64,000 nucleotides of DNA from Bacteroidales bacterium (GTDB lineage: Bacteria; Bacteroidota; Bacteroidia; Bacteroidales; UBA10428): positions 1 through 64,000 of the forward strand of contig JAFGBD010000030.1 of the NCBI GenBank assembly GCA_016933335.1. The letters are read 5' to 3'. A model generated the notes under the pieces. It made no database searches and was not told the DNA's origin. It saw only the letters and a program-made list of their open reading frames with translations. Within the stretch, counting starts at the first letter, position 1. Every line of letters starts with the position of its first letter. A program made the position numbers and the translations under genes. Below, in pieces: positions 53,716-62,502 of the stretch.

Positions 53716-53723
53716 TATATTTG
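53716..53723 (+). promoter_or_regulatory. -7 box TATATTTG immediately upstream of the HAD phosphatase
   Basis: This is a perfect TAnnTTTG match only seven bases before the ATG at 53731. If used, the transcript would start at or within a base or two of the start codon and be essentially leaderless. Confidence 0.35.
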
Positions 53724-53730
53724 CCGGTTG

Positions 53731-54396
53731 ATGTATAAAGTGAAATATAAAAACATCATTTTCGATCTGGACGGCACACTTACCGATTCAAAACAGGGAA
53801 TCATCAATTCGGTATATGCAGCATGTAATAAACTGAAAGTAAACATTCCCGGATCAGGTAATTTTCATTTGAGTATCGGTATTCCATTGCAGGAATACTT
53901 CAGAAAGACCATCGGCATTCCCGATGAATTAATTGATGATGCGGTTAAATATTTCAGGGAATACTACGGGAAAAAGGGAGTTTATGAGAACCGCCTGTAT
54001 CCTGGTATTGACAGTTTATTATGCAGTCTTTCAACAGCAGCGCGATTGTACATTGCCACATCCAAACTTGAGAAATACGCCCTTGTCGTACTTGATTATT
54101 TCAACATAAGAAAATATTTCAGAGGTATCGCAGGTGCAGATGCATCAGGAACCCATGCCGGTAAGACTGAGCTGGTCAGAAGGATCATGACCCGTCATAA
54201 TCTGGACAATGGAAATTTAACTGTAATGATCGGAGATAAAAAAATGGATATTGATGCCGCAAATGACTGTGGAATAGAATCTGTCGGAATCACATACGGT
54301 TACGGATCGGTTGAAGAAATCAAGTCTTCCTGCCCGACATTCACAGCCTCAGGTGTTGAAGAACTGGGCTGCCTGCTTTTGAATAACAGCATGTAA
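53731..54396 (+). CDS. HAD-family phosphatase, phosphoglycolate phosphatase-like
   Basis: This 221-residue enzyme of the HAD superfamily has motif 1 IIFDLDGTLTDSK (nucleophile and acid Asp), motif 2 IATSKLEKYAL (Ser with downstream Lys) and motif 4 MIGDKKMDIDAANDCG. The helical cap (about 20-90) is of the PGP/beta-phosphoglucomutase kind. The exact substrate cannot be told; phosphoglycolate or a nucleotide monophosphate is typical. ATG 53731 is preferred over a TTG one codon earlier. It is divergent from DUF2905 and converges on the HEAT-like gene. Confidence 0.9.
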   Translation: MYKVKYKNIIFDLDGTLTDSKQGIINSVYAACNKLKVNIPGSGNFHLSIGIPLQEYFRKTIGIPDELIDDAVKYFREYYGKKGVYENRLYPGIDSLLCSLSTAARLYIATSKLEKYALVVLDYFNIRKYFRGIAGADASGTHAGKTELVRRIMTRHNLDNGNLTVMIGDKKMDIDAANDCGIESVGITYGYGSVEEIKSSCPTFTASGVEELGCLLLNNSM

Positions 54397-54423
54397 AGTT
54401 CACAACAGGTATGCCACTGTCGC

Positions 54424-54930
54424 TTACTTAAACCTCTTAATGATTTTTAATGCCCTGTTTCTGGTACCGGTGGATGCGCCAGGCAGTAATTCTTCAAGCA
54501 GGGCGATCAGTTCGGGGATAATGCCGGCTTCTTTTTCCGCAAATCCGGCAAGTATTTCCATGCAATATACTTTCGTGGCTATCGATTGCGACTCATCGGC
54601 AAGCCATTCAAAACAAGCGTTGACAAGGATGCCTTCCTGATGCTCGCTTAACACGATCTGTTGCCCGGCAAAAATTTTTAATATACAACGGTGGACTTTT
54701 TTCTTTCTTTTTATTTCATTTATGACAACGGAGACATGCGACTGGAACAATGAAGGTTCTTTTTCTGTACAAAGGTCCAGCACCCTGCCGGCCCTCGATG
54801 ACACAGGCATTGGTTCATATAATACCAGATCCAGAATTTCCTTATAGGAGGACGGATCATTCCCGACATTCCGGGCCACCATATTACCGATCATTTTTGA
54901 GCTGTCGACCAGCTGATCTTTGAAGCTCAT
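54424..54930 (-). CDS. HEAT-like helical protein of unknown function
   Basis: This 168-residue cytoplasmic protein appears all-helical, with repeat-like helix pairs (for example VLYEPMPVSSRAGRVLDLC and SQSIATKVYCMEILAGFAEK), suggesting a short HEAT or armadillo solenoid. No catalytic motif is seen. It starts 12 bases behind the CotH protein gene and is probably translated from the same message, although a surface protein and a cytoplasmic solenoid are an odd pair. Confidence 0.75.
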   Translation of the reverse strand: MSFKDQLVDSSKMIGNMVARNVGNDPSSYKEILDLVLYEPMPVSSRAGRVLDLCTEKEPSLFQSHVSVVINEIKRKKKVHRCILKIFAGQQIVLSEHQEGILVNACFEWLADESQSIATKVYCMEILAGFAEKEAGIIPELIALLEELLPGASTGTRNRALKIIKRFK

Positions 54931-54942
54931 AGAACAGATGAT

Positions 54943-57900
54943 TTACTTTATTAAGGTAATTTTCATAACCGATGTGGTACCTGAGGATTCCATCCTTACC
55001 AGATAGATGCCAGGGGGCAATAATTCTTCGGACCGGCCTGCATCCCATCTGAACTCATAGATACCGGAAGAAAAATGATCATCTGCGAGTATTTCGACCA
55101 GCCTTCCGTTGATGTCGTAAACTGAAATTCTGATATGATCAGGTATTTCCACCTTCAGACCAATATAAGTATATTTGGTAAACGGATTGGGATAATTATA
55201 TATAAGATCTGAACTTTGTATATGTTCAGTAATAACCGGTTCCTTAATACCAGACATAAAGTCATTTGCCAACCCGGGTGTTCCGGTATTTGCTGAAGAT
55301 TTCCAGTTTTCAGGATTCTCATTATCCAGCAACGGACTTCTCAGGGCAAGTGAATGTCCTGTTCCGTCTGGCATTTCAGGCCATGGGTAAACCGGCTTAT
55401 AACAAACCGAGTCAACAAGCCTGCCATCATTTGTAAACAAACGTATACAATCACCGCTGCCGGCGAATCCGAAACCGAGGTTGCCTGTATAATCAGACAC
55501 AGCCGGATATTGAGACCGGAATAACAATGAATCTCTGCAAATCACAAGGTATCCGTCCGGTCCGATGATGGTATTCTGTGGAATCTGAAAAAGATGACTG
55601 TCATCTGAATCTGAAATCCTCCAGAGTGATATATCCCTGGCTCCATCGCCTGCATTATATATCTCTAACCAGTCTCCTGCATCTGATTCAGGTGAAGAGT
55701 TGTAATTTATTTCATTAATGGTGACATGATTCAGACCGCTTCCATCCGGTTCAAAGACAGCTCTGATATTCTTATCGGATAATACATCTAAAGATATGCT
55801 CCTCTCACTGCTTTCAACGGAGCCCTGCCAGCCAGTAAACCGGTATCCCGGTTCAGGTTTTGCAGTAAGCTGAACAGGGATATTGTGAAAATATATGCCT
55901 GTCCACGGATAATCCAGGGGGGTTATGGTATTAATGCTGATTTTACCCGATCCGGGTTCTTCAATACCGAGATTAATCTGATGCGTATTACTTATTCCGA
56001 ATTGAGACCGGATGTGGTTACGGACATAATCAATCCTGTAGGTTGCAAATAGAAGCATATTCTCTATGCTGTTGTTCCATGCTGTCATATTGCTGTTCCA
56101 TCTTTGAAGATGACAGGGCATTTCATACATGTATTTTTTCCTGAAGTATATGATCTGGTTTTTCACCCTGTCAGGCTGGAACCTTGTATTCAGGTTATCT
56201 GCAAAACTATTGATGAAACTTGTTTTGAACTGCGGATTCTGAAGCAACCGCTGTAACAAATAAGTAGCCCAGGCCGGATTTGGCCATTCATCTTTGTCAT
56301 TCGGCACAATGGCAAATTCAAGGGTGTTATTGGTAAAATTATTTGTATTATACAAACTGAATCCGAAATCAGTGTCAAACATGATCCATCTCCATTTTCC
56401 CCCGTCTGATCTTTTTCGCCAGTATTTGACATTATTCCCCGGCCAGTCGGTATTATCGAAGTAAATCTGCGAAACCTGATAATTGATGAAATTATCTACA
56501 TCCATCATTGTTTTCAGCTGATCGTAAACAGAGGTGTCAGAAATATCAACGGATTCGATGAATTCCAGCATTGTATTGTAATGAACCGCGTCTCCGTGAA
56601 TGATACTCCTGTTATTCTCCAGCATGTCGATACTGTCTTTATCAACATCTGTATAATGAGATGCGACATAATGCTCGGTTACCTTTTCACGGATATTCTG
56701 AATACCCCAGTATTCGCCATTTAAATAAATCACTGCCGGCCGGTATGCGACAAGGTCAATATCAAGATCGCTGACCAGGCTCTGGTGCATAATATCACGG
56801 AATGTCGAATAGAGAAAATCATTCCCCGAATTGCGCAGGACAATCGACTTGAACGAATTAACCGGAATGAACCTGAATATATCATAATCAATCCGGTTGC
56901 CACCATAAATGTTACGTGCATAGACGGATAGTGATTTCTGGGGATGTGCCCTGCTCCACTGTCCGAATATTTTAATTCCTGCATCCAGTTCAAAACCCGG
57001 TGTTCCATCGGATTCAAACAGTTCAATATGAGCCGTTTTTTCCCAGTCCATCCAGTAGTTGGCACCGTAATGGGGATTTTTTTGTTCTGCATTGGGACCC
57101 TCAACATATATTCCGGTGTAATAATCCCACAAATCTGCAGGATTCAATGACAATGAAACGACCGGCATATCGAAATCCCTGCCGATGATATAAGAGTTGG
57201 TAACCAGGTCTCCTGTCTCTGTAGCGGATAATATCCTTGACCTGATAACGGCTGACTGATTGATAACAACAGGATTTCGGTACATGATCGCGTTCTTGTC
57301 CGGGATGGATCCGTCAGTGGTATAATAGATGGTATCCCCCGGGGGTGCTGATAAAGCCAGATTAAATCCTGAAGTGTAAAAACCTGCCGGATGTGAAAAG
57401 CCGGGCACTTTTCCTGATGTAAGAATAATCCCTTCGGTATCATTAGGTCTTCCGGGAGTTGCCCCGGCAAAAAACACAAGGCTGTCATGTCCGTCTGGCT
57501 TCCTTCCCTTTGACATATCTGCCACCATTTCATTCACAAACATTGAATCCAGCATGCTTCCGGCAGAATCAAACAGGTAAACCGATTCACCCGAGGACTT
57601 GATTTTAAAACTGGTGTGCAGCTCTACGGGTTTGATTTCAATATAAGGGGAAACACCTTCAGGATCCAGGGGAGGTTCGGTCAATCCAAGTGTAAAAAAA
57701 GGTATGGCAGTCAGATCTGTTGAACTTGTCTTGTAATTGTGTACCTGTATTGCAAGGATATTTTCACCCGGTCTTAAATAATTATAGACCGAGTCTATTT
57801 CAAATTCTTCAGGTTTCCCGCCTGAATGCAATGCTGCTTCGTGATATGAACCGGCTTCCTGGTTAAAAGAAGGAGGTGTCCCGGGAATTCCTATATTTCT

Positions 57901-58533
57901 CCTGGCTATTTCACAGCCGTTCAGGTATGCGACAAAGCCATCGTCATAATCCATATGCAGCAGTGCCCTTTTACAGTTTGAAAGATCATCTGTGATAAAT
58001 CTTTTTCTGATAAACACAGATAATGTCTGGGATAAAACAGTTGAGTCATCATCATCTCCGTATCCAAACCCGCTTTTCCCTGAATTCCATATACTGTCGT
58101 CAAATCCCGTATCTCTCCATGCCGATGACGGTTCGGAAGAAGGAACCAGGTATTTCCATGAATCTCCCCAGTCAATGATTGTTTCCCAGTATAACGGGAT
58201 ATCCCTCCTGTTCTTATCAGAGGCAAAAATCAGCAAAAAACCATGAGGGGGTATTTCAATTGGAGGGAAAGTCCATTTGAAAGGATAATTCATGTCGTCG
58301 GTCAATCCACAGCCCGATATGTCAACCGGCATATCCCCCGTATTATACAGTTCAATCCAGTCGGAATAATCCCCGTCAGCATCAGCCAGTGTTGAACCGT
58401 TAAGAGGCATGATTTCATTGATTAACACCTGCTGCGAAAATAATCTGACCTGAAGAACAGCAAAAAGAACAAAGCATATGATTAACCTGATATGAGACAT
58501 GAGTTGTGACTGTGAAGTTTTTTCCCTGATCAA
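54943..58533 (-). CDS. T9SS-secreted CotH-kinase-like protein with lamin-tail domains
   Basis: This 1196-residue surface protein has a signal region (about 1-34), a lamin-tail domain (about 35-110, VLINEIMPLNGSTLADADGD), a galactose-binding-like domain (about 130-290, FDDSIWNSGKSGFGYGDDDD), a chitobiase-type segment (YYTTDGSIPDKNAIMYR), and a CotH domain (about 520-800) with FKSIVLRNSGND, GEYWGIQNIREKV and WRWIMFDTDFGF. An InlB-like Trp/Gly repeat (YRFTGWQGSVESSERS), a second lamin-tail domain (TINEINYNSSPESDAGDWLEIYN) and a T9SS sorting domain ending MESSGTTSVMKITLIK complete it. CotH of Bacillus is a protein kinase of the spore coat; bacteroidete members are thought to act on surface proteins, which is not proven. 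The HEAT-like gene follows. Confidence 0.9.
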   Translation of the reverse strand: MIREKTSQSQLMSHIRLIICFVLFAVLQVRLFSQQVLINEIMPLNGSTLADADGDYSDWIELYNTGDMPVDISGCGLTDDMNYPFKWTFPPIEIPPHGFLLIFASDKNRRDIPLYWETIIDWGDSWKYLVPSSEPSSAWRDTGFDDSIWNSGKSGFGYGDDDDSTVLSQTLSVFIRKRFITDDLSNCKRALLHMDYDDGFVAYLNGCEIARRNIGIPGTPPSFNQEAGSYHEAALHSGGKPEEFEIDSVYNYLRPGENILAIQVHNYKTSSTDLTAIPFFTLGLTEPPLDPEGVSPYIEIKPVELHTSFKIKSSGESVYLFDSAGSMLDSMFVNEMVADMSKGRKPDGHDSLVFFAGATPGRPNDTEGIILTSGKVPGFSHPAGFYTSGFNLALSAPPGDTIYYTTDGSIPDKNAIMYRNPVVINQSAVIRSRILSATETGDLVTNSYIIGRDFDMPVVSLSLNPADLWDYYTGIYVEGPNAEQKNPHYGANYWMDWEKTAHIELFESDGTPGFELDAGIKIFGQWSRAHPQKSLSVYARNIYGGNRIDYDIFRFIPVNSFKSIVLRNSGNDFLYSTFRDIMHQSLVSDLDIDLVAYRPAVIYLNGEYWGIQNIREKVTEHYVASHYTDVDKDSIDMLENNRSIIHGDAVHYNTMLEFIESVDISDTSVYDQLKTMMDVDNFINYQVSQIYFDNTDWPGNNVKYWRKRSDGGKWRWIMFDTDFGFSLYNTNNFTNNTLEFAIVPNDKDEWPNPAWATYLLQRLLQNPQFKTSFINSFADNLNTRFQPDRVKNQIIYFRKKYMYEMPCHLQRWNSNMTAWNNSIENMLLFATYRIDYVRNHIRSQFGISNTHQINLGIEEPGSGKISINTITPLDYPWTGIYFHNIPVQLTAKPEPGYRFTGWQGSVESSERSISLDVLSDKNIRAVFEPDGSGLNHVTINEINYNSSPESDAGDWLEIYNAGDGARDISLWRISDSDDSHLFQIPQNTIIGPDGYLVICRDSLLFRSQYPAVSDYTGNLGFGFAGSGDCIRLFTNDGRLVDSVCYKPVYPWPEMPDGTGHSLALRSPLLDNENPENWKSSANTGTPGLANDFMSGIKEPVITEHIQSSDLIYNYPNPFTKYTYIGLKVEIPDHIRISVYDINGRLVEILADDHFSSGIYEFRWDAGRSEELLPPGIYLVRMESSGTTSVMKITLIK

Positions 58534-58666
58534 TAAATTATCGGTGGCATCTTAAAATACATTCTAAAGATAGGCATTCAGGTTCAGAAAAAAACCATTT
58601 TTTGGCAGAGCCCTGTAAATTATCAATAAACCGGTAAAAAAACTGAGATTAATGATTTAATACAAT

Positions 58667-58674
58667 TATTTTTG
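58667..58674 (+). promoter_or_regulatory. -7 box TATTTTTG upstream of the cupin remnant and methyltransferase
   Basis: This is a perfect TAnnTTTG match with an expected start near 58680, 20 bases before the cupin-remnant ATG. It probably drives the methyltransferase, lipoprotein and perhaps further genes. Confidence 0.55.
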
Positions 58675-58700
58675 TGCAAATGTAAAAAAAATCAATAATC

Positions 58701-58817
58701 ATGATGAAAGTTAAGAAACCTTTGCCGGATGAGGTTGCCCATACAGGTTCATGGGGTATATGGAGCAAAGAACCATCTGAATTTCCATGGAGTTATGATG
58801 ATAAGGAAACGTTATAA
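58701..58817 (+). pseudogene. N-terminal remnant of a cupin (DUF861-type), 38 codons
   Basis: A short frame reads MMKVKKPLPDEVAHTGSW then GIWSKEPSEFPWSYDDKETL and stops. This matches the N-terminus of a small one-domain cupin (DUF861/Cupin_3) that normally continues from DDKET into the barrel for about another 50 residues. Here TAA follows at 58815-58817, and the methyltransferase starts 17 bases later, so the barrel was deleted. The start and the promoter are intact, and the first 37 codons look uncorrupted, so the loss may be recent, or the peptide may be kept as a translated leader. Confidence 0.7.
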
Positions 58818-58834
58818 ATTCGTATAACCGGTTC

Positions 58835-59515
58835 ATGGATTTCATATTCATTCTGGTTGAACCGGCTGTGCCGGAAAACATAGGAGCCAGCGCCCGGGCA
58901 ATGAAGACAATGGGATTTGATGAGCTCCGCCTGGTAAATCCATGTGAATTCATGAATGCAGAAACAAAGAAGCTTGCTCACGGATCTTATGAAATCATTG
59001 AAAAAGCCAGGGTTTTTAACTCACTGGCAAAGGCAACTGAAGATTGTCATTTCACAATAGCCACTTCGGCAAAGCACCGCAGGATCAGGCACGATTATTA
59101 TCAGATTTCTGAAGTTGCAGGTCTTTTAAAGAGCAAAGAAAATATCATTACAAAAGCCGGTATTATTTTCGGGCGTGAAGAACGCGGACTGGACAATAAT
59201 GAACTTCAATCATGTGACATAGTCTGTTATGTACCTATGAAAACCGTTTACCCTTCTCTTAACCTGGCACAGGCAGTGATGGTCTGTGCTTATGAGCTGG
59301 CAAAAACCGACTTTGTCAGCCGCACAACAAACCACACAAGAGAAGAAAATGAGTACATCAGCCTCAGAAAAAAAGTCAGTGAATACCTGAGAAAAAATCA
59401 GGTCGACAGGAACCAGGTATTATACAACCGTATCCTTGAGCGTCTGAGCTTATTGAAAGAAGATGATATCCATTTATTGCATTCAATATACAAACATATA
59501 GATGTCCGTCAATAA
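58835..59515 (+). CDS. SpoU-family RNA 2'-O-methyltransferase (TrmJ-like)
   Basis: This 226-residue SPOUT enzyme has motif 1 VEPAVPENIGASARAMKTMGF, motif 2 IIFGREERGLDNNEL and motif 3 YPSLNLAQAVMVCAYEL, forming the knotted SAM site. The order and length fit TrmJ, which methylates position 32 of tRNAs; the C-terminal extension (about 165-226) is the helical arm of that group. It is co-transcribed with the lipoprotein gene, which begins 12 bases later. It probably uses the promoter of the lost cupin gene. Confidence 0.9.
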   Translation: MDFIFILVEPAVPENIGASARAMKTMGFDELRLVNPCEFMNAETKKLAHGSYEIIEKARVFNSLAKATEDCHFTIATSAKHRRIRHDYYQISEVAGLLKSKENIITKAGIIFGREERGLDNNELQSCDIVCYVPMKTVYPSLNLAQAVMVCAYELAKTDFVSRTTNHTREENEYISLRKKVSEYLRKNQVDRNQVLYNRILERLSLLKEDDIHLLHSIYKHIDVRQ

Positions 59516-59527
59516 AACCGGGATGAT

Positions 59528-60538
59528 ATGAATTCATTTACCAGAAATACCGGTATCATAATGTTATTTATGCTGGTTATTTCCTGCAGCACATTTCAAA
59601 TAACAAAAATCAGTGTTCTTATGCCGGGAGAGATTGAATTCCCCTCTGATGTACACCATGTATCACTGGCACTTCTTAAGAATGAAAACAACATGCCGGC
59701 TGGCAGGATCGATCATATTGACAACATGGAGCTTGATCCTGAATTCAATTACTACCAGTACGCCAGGGAGTATCTTTACGGACTGCAAACCAGCCTTCAG
59801 GAGTCACCCATATTTGAAAGGATAAAAATATCACGGCTGGATAATTATGATTCTCTCGGGTATGAACCTGAATTTGACTGGAGGGAGATCATCAGGATAT
59901 GCAGACATGATACAACAGATGCACTCATACTGATTGATGATTTCCGGCTGGATGATTCATTGAAAGTGTCTGACTGGCTGGCCGGATATTATGTCGAATA
60001 TGAATTGAAAAATACAATGAGTTTTCATGTACTGAATCCCAGGATGCAGCAAATAACCGCGAGGAATTCCTTCAGCAATGAAAACAGCTGGATCGGACTT
60101 GAAATAAGTCTGGAAAGCGCGCTGGACCAGATGCCTGCCGGCGAAGACATGATTTTGCAGTCATGTTACGAGACAGGGCTTAAAGCCGGCAGAAGCATGG
60201 CACCGGTCTGGAATAATGACATCAGAAGGATATACTATTTAAGGGGAAACAAGCTCCTGGCAAGAGGGGCTTCTTTTGCAAGGAAGGATATGTGGCGGGA
60301 GGCAGCCAATTACTGGAGAATGGCTGCCGGTTCAAATAAAGACAGAATTTCGGCAAAAGCTTCCTTCAATATGGCTTTGGCATGTGAGATTGAAGACAAG
60401 CTGGAGCTGGCCCGTGAATGGATCGGCCTGTCTGATTCGATTAGGAGCACTGAATTTTCAATGCTTTATCAGCAAATTATAAAGACCAGGCTTGAATACC
60501 AGAAAGTGCTTGACAAACAAATGGGATTTGAAGAATAA
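59528..60538 (+). CDS. DUF6340 family lipoprotein
   Basis: This 336-residue lipoprotein has a lipobox ending MLVISC (Cys20). The body starts STFQITKISVLMPGEIEFPSDV and contains YYVEYELKNTMSFHVLNPRMQ and a helical C-terminal third (SFARKDMWREAANYWRMAAGS then KASFNMALACEIEDKLELA) that looks like TPR units. It matches my recollection of DUF6340, whose function is unknown; an envelope assembly role is plausible from the TPR part. It is second in the operon after the methyltransferase. Confidence 0.8.
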   Translation: MNSFTRNTGIIMLFMLVISCSTFQITKISVLMPGEIEFPSDVHHVSLALLKNENNMPAGRIDHIDNMELDPEFNYYQYAREYLYGLQTSLQESPIFERIKISRLDNYDSLGYEPEFDWREIIRICRHDTTDALILIDDFRLDDSLKVSDWLAGYYVEYELKNTMSFHVLNPRMQQITARNSFSNENSWIGLEISLESALDQMPAGEDMILQSCYETGLKAGRSMAPVWNNDIRRIYYLRGNKLLARGASFARKDMWREAANYWRMAAGSNKDRISAKASFNMALACEIEDKLELAREWIGLSDSIRSTEFSMLYQQIIKTRLEYQKVLDKQMGFEE

Positions 60539-60610
60539 ACTGCAGAAGATCATCAGCTCATCAACATTTCCGTCAAATAAAAATGCAACCGATATTTTAG
60601 ATATTATTCC

Positions 60611-60618
60611 TATTTTTG
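60611..60618 (+). promoter_or_regulatory. -7 box TATTTTTG of the M48 protease gene
   Basis: This is a perfect TAnnTTTG match 24 bases before the ATG at 60643, with AGGAG just ahead of the start as a rare good ribosome-binding site for this genome. Confidence 0.55.
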
Positions 60619-60642
60619 CACCTTAATTAATTCAGGAGCATC

Positions 60643-61902
60643 ATGTATAACACTGTATTTATAATTATTATCAGCATCATACTCTTTGATTTCATTCTTG
60701 AGAGAGTGCTGAGCATACTGAATACATCCAAGATGGATACGGCATTGCCTGAAGAAGTGCAGGATGTGTATGAACCGGACCAGTACAGGAAATCACAGGA
60801 ATATAAGAAAACCAACGACAGGTTTGCCATCATCACCAGCTCTTTCAGTTTGCTTGTAATCCTGTTAATGCTTTTTTTGGGAGGATTTGCAATCGCCGAT
60901 GATATTGCCAGGGAAGTGACCGGACACCCTGTTCCGGTTGCCCTGCTTTTTTTCGGCATGCTGATGCTGGTATCAGATATACTCAATACGCCGTTTTCGA
61001 TATATGATACCTTTGTCATTGAAGAAAAATACGGTTTCAACAAGACAAAGCCATGGACTTTCATCACAGACAAGCTGAAGGGCTGGTTACTTGGAGGATT
61101 GATCGGAGGCGGCCTGCTGGCACTGATCATCTGGTTTTATCTGGAGACAAAAAGTCTTTTCTGGATATATGCATGGATTGCCATCAGTGCATTCATGATT
61201 TTCATGAACATGTTTTATTCAACCCTTATCGTTCCGATGTTCAACAGGCAGACTCCGCTTGAGGAGGGAGAGCTCAGGGATGCCATACAGGAGTTTTGTA
61301 AGAAAGCGGGATTCAGGCTTAAAAATATATTTGTCATCAACGGTTCTAAACGTTCAACCAAGTCCAATGCATATTTCAGCGGACTTGGCCCCAAAAAAAG
61401 AGTCGTGTTGTTCGATACACTTATTGAAGATCTGTCTGTAAATGAAATTGTTGCTGTTTTAGCCCATGAGATAGGGCATTATAAAAAAAGGCATGTGATC
61501 ACCGGAATCATTATTGGCATCATCCAGACCGGTATCACCCTTTTTATTTTTTCACTCCTGGTTGACAACCGGCAGCTTTCACAGGCTCTTGGTGCAGAAC
61601 AGTCAAGTTTTCATTTGGGATTGATTGCTTTTGGCATCCTTTACAGTCCGATTTCACTCATCTCAGGTTTATTCATGAACATCATTTCCAGGAAAAATGA
61701 ATTCGAGGCTGATAAATTCACAACTGAATTCAATTGTCAGAACGACCTGGTTTCAGCACTGAAAAAGCTTTCGAGAAAGAACCTTACTAATCTTACCCCC
61801 CACCCTGCCTATGTGTTCTTTCATTTTTCGCATCCAACGCTTTTGCAGCGTATCAGGGCATTGAAGAAAAGTGCAAAAGCTGAATCTGTTCATAAAACCT
61901 GA
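60643..61902 (+). CDS. M48 family zinc metalloprotease (Ste24/CAAX-protease-like)
   Basis: This 419-residue membrane enzyme has about seven helices. The zinc site HEIGH lies at 275-279 in VLAHEIGHYKKRH, with the third ligand Glu355 in NEFEADKFTTE. The stretches EKYGFNKTKPWTFITDKLKG and SNAYFSGLGPKKRVVLFDTL are typical of the Ste24 group. In bacteria these proteases take part in membrane protein quality control. The length is normal. It is transcribed from its own promoter; the first tRNA gene follows 14 bases after the stop and could be read from the same transcript. Confidence 0.94.
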   Translation: MYNTVFIIIISIILFDFILERVLSILNTSKMDTALPEEVQDVYEPDQYRKSQEYKKTNDRFAIITSSFSLLVILLMLFLGGFAIADDIAREVTGHPVPVALLFFGMLMLVSDILNTPFSIYDTFVIEEKYGFNKTKPWTFITDKLKGWLLGGLIGGGLLALIIWFYLETKSLFWIYAWIAISAFMIFMNMFYSTLIVPMFNRQTPLEEGELRDAIQEFCKKAGFRLKNIFVINGSKRSTKSNAYFSGLGPKKRVVLFDTLIEDLSVNEIVAVLAHEIGHYKKRHVITGIIIGIIQTGITLFIFSLLVDNRQLSQALGAEQSSFHLGLIAFGILYSPISLISGLFMNIISRKNEFEADKFTTEFNCQNDLVSALKKLSRKNLTNLTPHPAYVFFHFSHPTLLQRIRALKKSAKAESVHKT

Positions 61903-61916
61903 ATGATGATTTCAAA

Positions 61917-61990
61917 GCCTTCTTAGCTCAGTCGGTCAGAGCGGTTGTTTCGTAAACAACAGGTCAGGGGTTCAAATCCCCTAGAAGGCT
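61917..61990 (+). tRNA. tRNA-Thr (anticodon CGT)
   Basis: The acceptor stem GCCTTCT pairs with AGAAGGC and the discriminator is T. The anticodon arm GTTGT/ACAAC encloses TTCGTAA, with the anticodon CGT at 61951-61953. The T arm GGTTCAAATCC is normal. CCA is not encoded. Confidence 0.95.
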
Positions 61991-62107
61991 CAGTTTTATT
62001 TCATGTATTTGATTTTATTTAATTACCGGTCGCATCACCTGTGAAAAAAATCATTCTCTTTTGTAGTCATAATGATTATTTTATCATGCACGTTTCACAA
62101 GAATTCT

Positions 62108-62115
62108 TAATTTTG
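62108..62115 (+). promoter_or_regulatory. -7 box TAATTTTG of the tRNA-Gly/tRNA-Lys unit
   Basis: This is a perfect TAnnTTTG match ten bases before the first base of tRNA-Gly. Confidence 0.55.
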
Positions 62116-62125
62116 CACAAAATCA

Positions 62126-62198
62126 GCGGTAGTAGCTCAGTTGGCAGAGCGTGAGCTTCCCAAGCTCAAGGTCGCGGGTTCGAGCCCCGTTTACCGCT
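62126..62198 (+). tRNA. tRNA-Gly (anticodon CCC)
   Basis: The acceptor GCGGTAG pairs with TTACCGC (one G-T pair) and the discriminator is T, as usual for glycine. The anticodon arm TGAGC/GCTCA encloses TTCCCAA, with the anticodon CCC at 62159-62161. CCA is not encoded. Confidence 0.95.
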
Positions 62199-62203
62199 CA
62201 TTC

Positions 62204-62276
62204 CGGTCCGTAGCTCAGTTGGTAGAGCACGTGACTCTTAATCATGGGGTCGAGGGTTCGAGCCCCTCCGGACCGG
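62204..62276 (+). tRNA. tRNA-Lys (anticodon CTT)
   Basis: The acceptor CGGTCCG pairs with CGGACCG and the discriminator is G. The anticodon arm CGTGA/TCATG encloses CTCTTAA, with the anticodon CTT at 62237-62239. The first pair is C1-G72 instead of the usual G1-C72. Five bases separate it from tRNA-Gly, so the two are one transcript. Confidence 0.93.
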
Positions 62277-62437
62277 CTACTTTCAGAGGATTGAAATTTT
62301 CTTCAGTAAGATATCTGCAAGTAAATCCAGCTGTATTTCAGCTACAAACATTAGATGTTATTTCATCCAGTCAGTTATATAACTATCTTCTAATGCAATA
62401 GTTTATTCCGACATAAATACTTTAAAGCTATTGAATT

Positions 62438-62475
62438 CAAAAAAAAAATGGTGCACCTATTGTGGCGCACCATTT
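62438..62475 (-). terminator. Rho-independent terminator of the surface protein gene
   Basis: AAATGGTGCACC (62446-62457) pairs with GGCGCACCATTT (62464-62475) with one mismatch. Read leftward it is followed by a run of T. It lies 27 bases beyond the stop at 62503. Confidence 0.8.
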
Positions 62476-62502
62476 GAGACAGTAATAGCGAATAACGAAA
62501 TT

